A stretch of DNA of 12,570 bases from CAYNLX01 sp964441535 (GTDB lineage: Bacteria > Bacillota_I > Bacilli_A > RF39 > UBA660), in NCBI GenBank assembly GCA_964441535.1, contig CAYTXQ010000024.1, positions 1 through 12,570 on the forward strand, in the 5' to 3' direction. Position numbers and translations under genes: made by a program. The notes beneath the pieces were generated by a model. That model saw nothing but the letters and a program-made list of their open reading frames with translations, made no database searches and was not told the DNA's origin. Below, in pieces: positions 1 to 6,563 of the stretch. Within the stretch, counting starts at the first letter, position 1. The number at the start of each line of letters is the position of its first letter.

Positions 1-747
1 GAGAGTTTCTAATAAGTTACCGACACTAATTGGATGCATAATCATAGGTTTATCTGGTTCACTTTTTCTAATTTGTCCCATATGAGCTCTAATAGCAAAT
101 AATTTCGCTTTTTCTTTAATATTCATAATATCATTTACCTCCATATACTTAATCCCAAATATGTATTTATCCATTAATAATTCTATAATATCTCGCTTAA
201 ACTTATCAAATTCTTCATCAATGCACCACATCTTTGCATAACCACAATCTCCAAATTTTTCACTAATATGTTTGTATGCTCGATTAATCATTTGATCTAA
301 ATCAAATTGTGGATAATGTTTAGTTGTATAAGCATGGGTTCTTTTTAAAGAAGAAATAATATCAACATTTCGATCTGCAGAAGAAATTATTTTTCCGTAA
401 TTACTTCTAGGTTCATATTCTAAACTTGCTCTATGATCTTCTATTGCTTCTTTTATAACCTTTCTTTGTTCATCAGTAAAAAAATCTTTCATCTTTTTAT
501 TTTCATAAAATAATTTAGCTGATAAAACTTCATGATTGTCTTTATCAATATGATGAGCTAAATCATGGAAAGATGCTATTGTATAAACCATATTCAAGTC
601 AATATTATTAAATTGGTCACCAAATTTCAAACTCCTTTTAATTACATATTGAATATGTTCCATTCCATGTCCAGAGTCATTTTTTTCATATATTGGAAAA
701 ATCTGTTTTTCAATATATTCTGTTAATTGTTTGTTTGCTTTCTCCAA
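1..747 (-). CDS. HD-domain phosphohydrolase fused to a second, ppGpp-hydrolase-like HD unit (3' end beyond window)
   Basis: 249 codons are visible; the gene runs off the left edge. Residues 1-200 form an HD-superfamily domain with H31, the H61-D62 pair (in FHDLAHHID) and D125 (in SADRNVD), the spacing expected for metal-dependent phosphohydrolases of the YedJ-like type. From about residue 208 a second unit starts (KEKAKLFAIRAHMGQIRK, then HPISVGNLL). It resembles the N-terminus of SpoT/MESH1 small alarmone hydrolases, in which the AxxAHxGQxRK and HPxxV elements begin the HD fold; the rest is outside the window. The start is TTG at 747, because a full Shine-Dalgarno match lies just upstream and the next ATG (residue 29) would remove the region just before H31. 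An internal GGAGG precedes the in-frame ATG at 126, so a short second product is possible. Substrates are unknown; a nucleotide or alarmone is an inference from family only. Confidence 0.8.
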   Translation of the reverse strand, partial: MEKANKQLTEYIEKQIFPIYEKNDSGHGMEHIQYVIKRSLKFGDQFNNIDLNMVYTIASFHDLAHHIDKDNHEVLSAKLFYENKKMKDFFTDEQRKVIKEAIEDHRASLEYEPRSNYGKIISSADRNVDIISSLKRTHAYTTKHYPQFDLDQMINRAYKHISEKFGDCGYAKMWCIDEEFDKFKRDIIELLMDKYIFGIKYMEVNDIMNIKEKAKLFAIRAHMGQIRKSEPDKPMIMHPISVGNLLETL

Positions 748-750
748 AAT

Positions 751-760
751 ATCACCTCTT
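751..760 (-). promoter_or_regulatory. Ribosome binding site that decides a TTG start
   Basis: Read on the minus strand this is AAGAGGTGAT, a near-perfect complement to the 3' end of 16S rRNA. Counting AGAGG as the core, 7 nt separate it from TTG at 747. No ATG or GTG lies at a suitable distance, which supports TTG initiation for the HD gene. Confidence 0.7.
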
Positions 761-833
761 AAACTTAAATTGTATAAAGATTTCTTAATTATATTCATTA
801 TATAATAAATTTCTAGAATTTTCCATACTCCCA

Positions 834-862
834 TTGAAATTTAATGAGAATTCGTATATAAT
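834..862 (+). promoter_or_regulatory. Sigma-A-type promoter for the small RNA
   Basis: TTGAAA (834-839), a 17-nt spacer and TATAAT (857-862) form the best or joint-best promoter of the window. Transcription would begin near 869. There is no open reading frame with a ribosome site behind it, so the transcript is most simply the structured RNA that follows. The promoter is divergent from the HD gene. Confidence 0.75.
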
Positions 863-868
863 TATTTT

Positions 869-1000
869 AGAAAGAGAACCTAGTTCGTAACTTGTAGCTT
901 AACCGCTCCAGTGACGTTTGAAATGGCTTCTAAAAGTTGGGCAGAGAGTTGTATAATAAATACAACTGGAAAGAAAACTGAAGGGAGTTGTTTTTATTTT
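869..1000 (+). ncRNA. Unassigned structured small RNA or orphan attenuator
   Basis: This stretch of about 130 nt sits between a strong promoter and an intrinsic terminator and is clearly richer in G and C than the flanking DNA. Visible pairings are GAAC/GUUC (876-879 with 883-886), AACUU/AAGUU (889-893 with 934-938), UCCAGU/ACUGGA (907-912 with 965-970) and the 8-bp hairpin AGUUGUAU/AUACAACU (947-954 with 960-967). The last competes with the terminator stem that uses 962-967. I compared it from memory with TPP, SAM, glycine, lysine, purine, preQ1, guanidine, ZTP, c-di-GMP and T-box consensus sequences, and with 6S and SRP RNA, and found no convincing match. No sense gene follows; read-through would run antisense into the lipoprotein gene. 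It may be a trans-acting sRNA or a riboswitch that lost its gene. A role is not assigned. Confidence 0.6.
962..1000 (+). terminator. Intrinsic terminator of the small RNA, competing with an upstream hairpin
   Basis: ACAACU (962-967) pairs with AGUUGU (986-991) and is followed by UUUU-A-UUUU-A (992-1001). The loop is long, about 18 nt, so it may hold further structure. The left arm is also the right arm of the 947-967 hairpin. Both cannot form together, the arrangement of an antiterminator/terminator switch. Confidence 0.55.
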
Positions 1001-1017
1001 ATTTAAAATATTTTGTC

Positions 1018-1056
1018 AAAAAAAATATTGTAAGATATTGTAATGTTCTCTTACAA
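1018..1056 (-). terminator. Intrinsic terminator of the lipoprotein gene
   Basis: On the minus strand TTGTAAGA (1056-1049) and TCTTACAA (1035-1028) form a perfect 8-bp stem with a 13-nt loop, followed by TATTTTTTTT. It lies about 20 nt after the lipoprotein stop codon and is convergent with the small-RNA terminator. Confidence 0.75.
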
Positions 1057-1076
1057 CCTATTTACAATAATATTTT

Positions 1077-1550
1077 TTATTCTTCAATCGGCCAATCTTT
1101 GGCTTCTATTTTTTTATATGTGTTTGTTTCATAGCCATCATCTTTATTTTCGTCATTATTATATTCGGTTAAAATCAATTTGCCATCATTAATTGATACA
1201 TTAAATATTCCACCCGATAATTCATCAAGATTTTCTTTCCAATCATTTCCTTTTAATTCATAATAATCATAATATAATTTATCACTCTCTAATTTGTAAT
1301 ATTTGTCAGATAATCCATAACTTTCAGTATCACTATAATATTTATAGAAAAGTAGTCTATCGCCTGTAATTTCTAAATACGAATATTTATTGTCTGTTAA
1401 ATCAGTAATATCACCAGACCAATCTTCTTCTATTTGAAGCCAGTAACCTTTAAGATCAGATTGTTTAATTGAGTTTTTTGAAGCAGTTGAATTTGAACAT
1501 CCACAAGTCAGAAACAACAGTAATAATAACGAAATCAATAATTTTCTCAT
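1077..1550 (-). CDS. Small secreted lipoprotein, function unknown
   Basis: The 157-residue protein begins with a lipoprotein-type signal: MRK, a leucine-rich stretch at residues 4-14, then TCGC with C18 as the likely lipidated cysteine (C16 is an alternative). It should be anchored on the outer face of the membrane. The mature part is acidic and rich in Tyr, Asp, Asn and Lys. After a short linker it reads LKGYW followed by alternating short strands (YLEITGDRLLFY, KLILTEY), a pattern like small lipocalin-like beta-barrels that open with a (L)xGxW motif; this is only a resemblance. A good AAAGGAG lies 8-9 nt before ATG. The gene stands alone, is divergent from the ABC operon at 1727 and has its own terminator. 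It may be a binding or immunity-type surface protein, but nothing in the sequence decides this. Confidence 0.8.
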   Translation of the reverse strand: MRKLLISLLLLLFLTCGCSNSTASKNSIKQSDLKGYWLQIEEDWSGDITDLTDNKYSYLEITGDRLLFYKYYSDTESYGLSDKYYKLESDKLYYDYYELKGNDWKENLDELSGGIFNVSINDGKLILTEYNNDENKDDGYETNTYKKIEAKDWPIEE

Positions 1551-1601
1551 TTTTTTTATCTCCTTTCAAAATTATGATTAACAAGATGTGCTTCTAATAT
1601 A

Positions 1602-1607
1602 ATTATA
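1602..1607 (-). promoter_or_regulatory. Probable -10 box of the lipoprotein gene
   Basis: TATAAT on the minus strand lies about 50 nt before the lipoprotein ATG. No good -35 hexamer is seen at 16-18 nt, so this is a weak call in AT-rich DNA. Confidence 0.35.
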
Positions 1608-1667
1608 CTATACTTTTTTAAAATTAAAATAATTATTTGCAACCAATAATAATTTATTCTTTTGTTG

Positions 1668-1676
1668 TGTTATAAT
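1668..1676 (+). promoter_or_regulatory. Extended -10 promoter of the MacB-type ABC operon
   Basis: TGTTATAAT is a perfect extended -10 element (TGnTATAAT), located 50 nt before the ATPase start. No recognisable -35 box is present, as expected for extended -10 promoters. AAGGAG at 1713-1718 is the ribosome site, 8 nt before the ATG. Confidence 0.55.
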
Positions 1677-1726
1677 TATATTGTGAAATAAAATATAAGG
1701 CTAAATTAAAGGAAGGAGAATGATTA

Positions 1727-2425
1727 ATGTTTATAGAATTAAATAAAGTGACAAAAACATATAAGATGGGCGATATAACTATAGTTGCAACAGACAAAGT
1801 TTCTTTTGGTATTGAAAAAGGAGAACTTGCAGTTGTTTTAGGCCCATCTGGAGCAGGAAAAACAACGATATTAAATATATTGGGTGGCATGGATAGATGC
1901 GATTCAGGGAAAATTATTATTGATGATAAAGATATATCAAAGTTTTCAAATTATGAATTAACCAAATATAGAAGAAATGATATAGGATTTGTTTTTCAAT
2001 TTTATAATCTCGTTCCAAACTTAACTTCTCTTGAAAATATCGAGCTGACTACTCAAATTTGTAAAGACACATTACCTGCAAAAGAAGTTCTTACTAGTGT
2101 AGGCTTAAAGGATAGAATGAATAATTTTCCATCACAATTGTCTGGAGGAGAACAACAAAGAACAGCTATAGCTAGGGCATTGGCTAAAAAACCAAAACTA
2201 CTTTTATGCGATGAACCAACTGGAGCATTAGATTCTAAAACAGGGCAGAAGGTTCTAGAAGTATTGCAGAAAACTTGCAAAGAATACAATATGACTGTTG
2301 TTATAATTACACATAACTCAGTAATTGCTCAAATTGCCAATAGAGTAATAAAAATGAAAAATGGAGAAGTAGAAGAAATTATAATTAATAAACATCCTTT
2401 AGAAATAAAGGAGATTAATTGGTAA
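1727..2425 (+). CDS. ABC transporter ATP-binding protein, MacB/LolD (FtsE-like) type
   Basis: The 232-residue protein has all nucleotide-binding elements: Walker A GPSGAGKTT (39-47), Q-loop Q91 in VFQFYNLVPNLT, ABC signature LSGGEQQR (138-145), Walker B LLLCDEPTGALD (158-169) and the switch histidine H196 in IITHN. The sequence DEPTGALD and the QFYNLVPNLT segment are characteristic of the MacB/LolD/FtsE group, which works with FtsX-fold permeases. These are usually mechanotransmission machines rather than ordinary import or export pumps. The gene is the first of two; its TAA overlaps the ATG of the permease, so translation is coupled. The ATPase acts as a cytoplasmic dimer under the permease. 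The cargo cannot be read from the sequence; related Bacillota systems respond to or remove cell-wall-active peptides. No two-component genes stand beside it. Confidence 0.93.
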   Translation: MFIELNKVTKTYKMGDITIVATDKVSFGIEKGELAVVLGPSGAGKTTILNILGGMDRCDSGKIIIDDKDISKFSNYELTKYRRNDIGFVFQFYNLVPNLTSLENIELTTQICKDTLPAKEVLTSVGLKDRMNNFPSQLSGGEQQRTAIARALAKKPKLLLCDEPTGALDSKTGQKVLEVLQKTCKEYNMTVVIITHNSVIAQIANRVIKMKNGEVEEIIINKHPLEIKEINW

Positions 2426-5385
2426 TGAAATTATTAATTAAAAATATATTTAAAAAAATTTTAAAATCACTTGGAAGATTTCTTTCAATTATGTTTATTA
2501 TTGCTCTTGGGATAAGTGTTTTTATAGGGCTTCGTGAATCAACAGAAGGAATGCTTTACACAGCGGATAATTATTATGATAAAAATAATTTAATGGACTT
2601 TAAGATAACCAGTACGTATGGTCTTACAATTAATGACATTAAGTCATTAAAAAACTTAAATAATGTGGAAAAAGTTATTTCATCTTATTCAATTGATGTT
2701 ATTAATGAGGGTAAATCAATAAGAATACACGCTATTGAAGAAAAAATAAATAACCTTATTCTAATAAATGGTAAAATGCCAAAAAATAATAATGAATGTT
2801 TAGCTGATTTTTATAAATATAAGTTAAATGATAAAATAATATTTGAAAATAATGATTTATCGACTGTTTTATCAATTTCAAGGTGTAAGGTTGTAGGATT
2901 AATAAAATCTCCTCTATATATAAGAGATGAAAAAGGTATTTCTAATGTTGGCAATGGAAAATTAGTTTCTTTTGTTTTTGTGAATAAAGAAGCATTTATA
3001 TCAGAATATTATACTGAAGTGTATATTACATCAAAAGAATCAAAAGCAAAAAATTCTTATTATGATGAATACCAAGAATCTATTATATCTTTAAGACAAG
3101 AACTAGAGGAATTAAAACCAATTCGTGAAACGATTCGCTATGAAGAAATATTGTTAGAGTCAAATAATAAAATAATAAAAATTAAAAATGAATTAGATAA
3201 TAAAATAAATAGTTCTCTGACTGAATTGCAAGAAGCAAAAATAAAACTAGATAATGGCAAAAAAGAATTAGAGATAAATAAGAGTAACAATTTGAAAAAA
3301 ATTGAAACAAATAGAAATGAATTAAATAAGAGTAAAAATATAATTTTAAGTAATCTTAGAAGTTTAGGAATAAACGAAAGTGAATTAAACAATTATATTT
3401 TAAATTTATCTAATACTATAAAGAATTTAAAAAATCAACTCTCTTTATTAGAAATAAATAGTAGTGAATACAACAATTTAAATTTTCAGTTAGTAGAAAC
3501 AGAAAAAAGTTATAATAGTTTATTATTAATTAAAAACAATTTAGATGAAATAAATAGCGGATTAAGTACCTTGGAAAGTAATTATATTATTTTTCAGAAT
3601 GAAATTTCTAAAGAAGAAGCAAAATTACAAAAGGGATATTATGATTATGAAACAGGAATAAAGGAATTAGAAAATGCTAAACAAGAAGCTAATAAAAAAA
3701 TTGAGGAAGCCAAAAATGCATTAAATGATATAGAAAAACCAATTTGGTATTTATTAGATCGAACTGATAATAGTGGTTATATAAGTTATAAAGAAGATAT
3801 TGTAAAAGTAGATGCAATTGCTAAAATATTACCTGTATTTTTTATTATAATTGTAATATTAATGATATTAAATACTTTAACTAGATTAATTGAAGAAGAA
3901 AGAACAGAGATGGGAATATTATTATCCAATGGTTTTAACAAAATAAATATAATTTTAGGATACTTGATTTATGTTGTGACTTCTGGAATGCTCGGCATAA
4001 GTGTAGGTTTAACAATTGGATATAGTTTAATTCCTAATATAATATATAGTGTTTTTTTAGCAAGATATTATGTTCCAAAATTAATAACAATTGTAAGTCC
4101 ATTACCATTTTTATTTGTTATTTTAATAACTTTAGTTATTATGATTTTTGTAACTGTTATAACTTGTATGAAAGAATTAAAAGAAGTTCCTTCTTCACTT
4201 TTGAGATACAAGCCAACCAAAATAGGAAAAAAAATATTTATTGAAAGATTTGAATTCTTATGGACAAGAATGAGTTTTATGTGGAAAACCACACTTAGAA
4301 ACTTATTTAGATATAAAAAAAGAATTGTAATGACCATTTTAGGGGTTGCTGGTTGTACAGCGTTGTTAGTGGCTGGTATGGGAATTAATGACAGTATTAA
4401 TACGATATCCAAATTACAGTACAAAGATATTATAAATTATGATTCCATGTATATTTTAAAGAACAATATTACTCAAATGTCAGATGACTTAATAGAACTT
4501 TTCAAAAAAAATGAAGTTGTAAATCCTATTCTTATTAATCAAGATGCTTATACTTTTTCATTTGATAATAAAACTGAAGATGTTTATCTAGTAATTCCAT
4601 CTGATATAGTCAACTTTAATAACTATGTAAATTTAAAGAGTTCTATCACAGATAAAAAAATAAGTATTACTGACAATGGTGCAATTATAACAAAACAATT
4701 ATCAGACTATCTGAAGATTGGAATTGGGGATAGTATCAGTATTAGAAATAGCGATAATGAACTATTTATATTCTATGTCTCTGATATTACTTATAATTAT
4801 GTGTCGCATTATATTTATATTAGTGAAACTTATTATAAAGAAATATTTAAAACTGATATAACTTATAATAGTATTATTGCAAATGGAAGAGTGGATAATA
4901 ATGTTAAACTAAGTGATTATAATATATTAATAGTTAATTACACTGATGATATTATTGAAACTTTTGATAGCTTTGTCTCTGGATTAAATAAAATCATTAT
5001 ATTAATAGTTGTGCTTGCTTGTTTTCTAGCGTTTGTTGTGCTTTATAATCTTACTATCATAAATGTGAGTGAAAGAAAAAGAGAAATTGCAACTTTTAAA
5101 GTTTTAGGTTTTTATGATAAAGAAATATCAATGTTTGTATATAGAGAAACTTTAATTTTAACAATTGTAGGTATATTATTAGGATTATTAGGAGGAGTAT
5201 ATTTGCATCAGTTTATAATGAAAACTGCAGAAACTGATAATATTATGTTTTTAAGAAAGATAAATGTACTTAGTTATATATTATCGGCATTGATAACAAT
5301 TGTTTTCTCGTTTGTAGTCCAGTTAATCATTAATAAATCATTAAAAAAAATAGATATGATTGATTCTTTAAAATCAGTTGAATAA
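2425..5385 (+). CDS. FtsX-family ABC transporter permease with long extracytoplasmic coiled coil
   Basis: This 986-residue protein (from ATG) is the membrane partner of the ATPase before it. Predicted membrane spans lie near residues 19-37, 462-485, 510-542, 552-580, 632-654, 855-878, 910-930 and 948-970. The result is two FtsX-like halves, each with one N-terminal span, a large outside domain and three C-terminal spans. The outside part of the first half contains a Lys/Glu/Asn/Leu-rich coiled coil at about 222-435, with repeats such as ELEELK, ELDNKI and KELEN. The stretch EEERTEMGILLSNGF after span 2 and SERKREIATFKVLGF after span 6 are the two matching cytoplasmic coupling helices typical of this family. 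ATG at 2425 overlaps the ATPase stop (TAATG), with AAAGGAG 11 nt upstream. TTG at 2419, two codons earlier and 5 nt from the same site, is an alternative. Large permeases of this kind occur widely in Bacillota; the substrate is unknown. Confidence 0.92.
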   Translation: MKLLIKNIFKKILKSLGRFLSIMFIIALGISVFIGLRESTEGMLYTADNYYDKNNLMDFKITSTYGLTINDIKSLKNLNNVEKVISSYSIDVINEGKSIRIHAIEEKINNLILINGKMPKNNNECLADFYKYKLNDKIIFENNDLSTVLSISRCKVVGLIKSPLYIRDEKGISNVGNGKLVSFVFVNKEAFISEYYTEVYITSKESKAKNSYYDEYQESIISLRQELEELKPIRETIRYEEILLESNNKIIKIKNELDNKINSSLTELQEAKIKLDNGKKELEINKSNNLKKIETNRNELNKSKNIILSNLRSLGINESELNNYILNLSNTIKNLKNQLSLLEINSSEYNNLNFQLVETEKSYNSLLLIKNNLDEINSGLSTLESNYIIFQNEISKEEAKLQKGYYDYETGIKELENAKQEANKKIEEAKNALNDIEKPIWYLLDRTDNSGYISYKEDIVKVDAIAKILPVFFIIIVILMILNTLTRLIEEERTEMGILLSNGFNKINIILGYLIYVVTSGMLGISVGLTIGYSLIPNIIYSVFLARYYVPKLITIVSPLPFLFVILITLVIMIFVTVITCMKELKEVPSSLLRYKPTKIGKKIFIERFEFLWTRMSFMWKTTLRNLFRYKKRIVMTILGVAGCTALLVAGMGINDSINTISKLQYKDIINYDSMYILKNNITQMSDDLIELFKKNEVVNPILINQDAYTFSFDNKTEDVYLVIPSDIVNFNNYVNLKSSITDKKISITDNGAIITKQLSDYLKIGIGDSISIRNSDNELFIFYVSDITYNYVSHYIYISETYYKEIFKTDITYNSIIANGRVDNNVKLSDYNILIVNYTDDIIETFDSFVSGLNKIIILIVVLACFLAFVVLYNLTIINVSERKREIATFKVLGFYDKEISMFVYRETLILTIVGILLGLLGGVYLHQFIMKTAETDNIMFLRKINVLSYILSALITIVFSFVVQLIINKSLKKIDMIDSLKSVE

Positions 5386-5404
5386 ATGAAATTAATTTTT
5401 AATA

Positions 5405-5467
5405 AAACAATCTATAATTATTATATTAAAATTGTTTAGTATAATTCTATAAATATTTTAAAGGAGG
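5405..5467 (+). other. Orphan hairpin, -10 box and Shine-Dalgarno without a gene
   Basis: After the permease gene a hairpin can form between AAACAAT (5405-5411) and ATTGTTT (5431-5437), with an inner TATAAT/ATTATA pair. It is followed by TATAAT (5440-5445) and a perfect AAAGGAGG (5460-5467). No start codon occurs at a usable distance after this site, and the reading frames close at once. The first hairpin may help end the permease transcript, although no good T-run follows. The remainder looks like the leader of a lost gene. Confidence 0.4.
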
Positions 5468-5487
5468 CTTAAAGAAAAATTTAAAAT

Positions 5488-5517
5488 AATAACACATCAC
5501 TAAAATGATGTGTTATT
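5488..5517. terminator. Strong bidirectional intrinsic terminator
   Basis: AATAACACATCA (5488-5499) and TGATGTGTTATT (5506-5517) form a perfect 12-bp stem with a 6-nt loop, with A-rich DNA on the left and T-rich DNA on the right. It lies 4 nt after the Fic stop codon on the minus strand and also closes the permease operon on the plus strand. Confidence 0.85.
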
Positions 5518-5521
5518 TAAA

Positions 5522-6286
5522 TTAATATGAAGATTTCCTTCTTTTAATAAATTCTAAAGTGCTTATTTCATCATCAATCTTTTTTTCTAATTTTTCTAAT
5601 ATTAAACTTCTTAATCTTTGTTCAGATTCATTTTCAGTAAATATTTCATCATATTCGTGATAATCAGGATAAATTAATCCAATAATTGGATATCCATTTT
5701 TAGCAAGTTCTAAATTCATAATTGCACGTCCTGTTCTTCCGTTACCATCACCAAATGGATGTATTTCATCTTCAAAAATCACATGAAAAGTTGCTAATTT
5801 TGTAAATAAATCATCTTGACTGCCATAATAATATTTCAAAAGTAAATTCATTTCATTTTCGATAAGTTCATGATCAAGTTTTTTCTTTTCGCCTATAAAC
5901 ACTTCATAGTCTCTATATCTTCCACTAAGCATAACATTATACTCTGTATCTCTACGAAATAAAAAACGTTGTATATATTTTATCCTATCATTATTTAAGT
6001 TAAAGGAATTCCATTTTGAATGCTCTGTTTCGACAACATATTGAATATAATCATACACTCTAAGTATGCCACAAAATCTATCAAAACTTTTGTAATCAAA
6101 AGTTCCTATATTGGCGATTGGTTCATCTCTTATTATTTTTATTTTTTGTTGTTCAGTTAATGAATCTAATTCTTGAAATCTTTCTACAGTGTTTTCTATT
6201 ATATATTTTTCCCACAGGAAAGATAAATCTTTAGTTTCTGATTTTAGTAATTTTAAATAGTTCGATTTTTCTGTAATTGGATCCAT
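5522..6286 (-). CDS. Fic-domain protein, probable protein AMP-transferase
   Basis: The 254-residue protein carries the complete Fic core HPFGDGNGRTGR at 176-187. It includes catalytic H176, the metal and phosphate loop D180-GNGR184 and R187. The flap element that positions the target is visible as GRYRDYEVFIG (122-132). Fic enzymes usually move AMP from ATP to a hydroxyl side chain of a target protein. Before the core, at 27-32, KYIIEN is followed by T33. It aligns by eye with the inhibitory helix motif (S/T)xxxE(G/N) of class II Fic proteins, but has Lys in the first position. No separate small antitoxin gene is next to it, so control would be internal or lost. The ribosome site reads GTGAGGAA, a few nt before ATG. 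It may be a housekeeping regulator or a toxin-like enzyme; the target is unknown. Confidence 0.9.
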   Translation of the reverse strand: MDPITEKSNYLKLLKSETKDLSFLWEKYIIENTVERFQELDSLTEQQKIKIIRDEPIANIGTFDYKSFDRFCGILRVYDYIQYVVETEHSKWNSFNLNNDRIKYIQRFLFRRDTEYNVMLSGRYRDYEVFIGEKKKLDHELIENEMNLLLKYYYGSQDDLFTKLATFHVIFEDEIHPFGDGNGRTGRAIMNLELAKNGYPIIGLIYPDYHEYDEIFTENESEQRLRSLILEKLEKKIDDEISTLEFIKRRKSSY

Positions 6287-6308
6287 AAAAATTCCTCACA
6301 AAATTTAT

Positions 6309-6563
6309 ATGTTTGTTATTATAACACTAACAAGTAGTGAAAGTAAATTATTTAATAATCTTAAAACAAAAGTATTAATTATTACAAAAGGTAAAAATGG
6401 AACTAGTTATTATTTTAATAAAATACATATATATATGAAATTAACAAATATAAGTCAAGAAGTTGATTCTAATGGGGCAGGTGATTTATTCTTTGCTTCA
6501 ACAATTAAAGATTACTTAAATAATAATTTAATATTTGATGCTAGTTTTAATTATTATCACTAG
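6309..6563 (+). pseudogene. C-terminal remnant of a PfkB/ribokinase-family sugar kinase
   Basis: The 84-residue frame has the hallmark of the family's second signature: EVDSNGAGDLFFAS, matching the usual VDTTGAGDxFxG around the catalytic Asp. It is preceded by VLIITKGKNGTSYYF, like the strand-turn-strand with KGxxG that comes before it in ribokinases. Intact members have about 300 residues. Here the sugar-binding N-terminal two thirds are absent, and the reading ends about 20 residues after GAGD, losing the last helices. There is no ribosome binding site before the first ATG, and the left end overlaps the Fic start and promoter. The right end runs 17 nt into the last codons of the ABC-2 permease gene on the other strand. 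This is most simply a gene remnant left after rearrangement, not an active enzyme. Confidence 0.7.
6318..6326 (-). promoter_or_regulatory. Extended -10 promoter of the Fic gene
   Basis: On the minus strand the sequence reads TGTTATAAT, a perfect extended -10 box, about 32 nt before the Fic ATG. It lies inside the remnant of the sugar-kinase gene on the other strand. Confidence 0.5.

Noticed and set aside
869..1000. ZTP, T-box, guanidine or glycine riboswitch, or 6S/SRP RNA
   Set aside because: Short similarities such as TTGGGCAG or GAAGGGAG were seen, but the defining core sequences and stem order of these classes are absent.
1654..1890. Minus-strand open frame of 78 codons over the start of the MacB-type ATPase
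   Set aside because: It lies antisense to a gene with all ABC motifs, has no ribosome site and its protein shows no recognisable motif.
2053..2289. Minus-strand frame inside the ATPase gene
   Set aside because: Antisense shadow of the conserved signature and Walker B region.
3138..3392. Minus-strand Leu/Phe/Ser-rich frame in the permease coiled-coil region
   Set aside because: It is the mirror of Lys/Glu/Asn codons on the plus strand; its membrane-like look is a codon artefact.
4068..4424. Minus-strand frame of 118 codons in the permease gene
   Set aside because: Antisense to membrane spans and coupling helix of the permease; no ribosome site.
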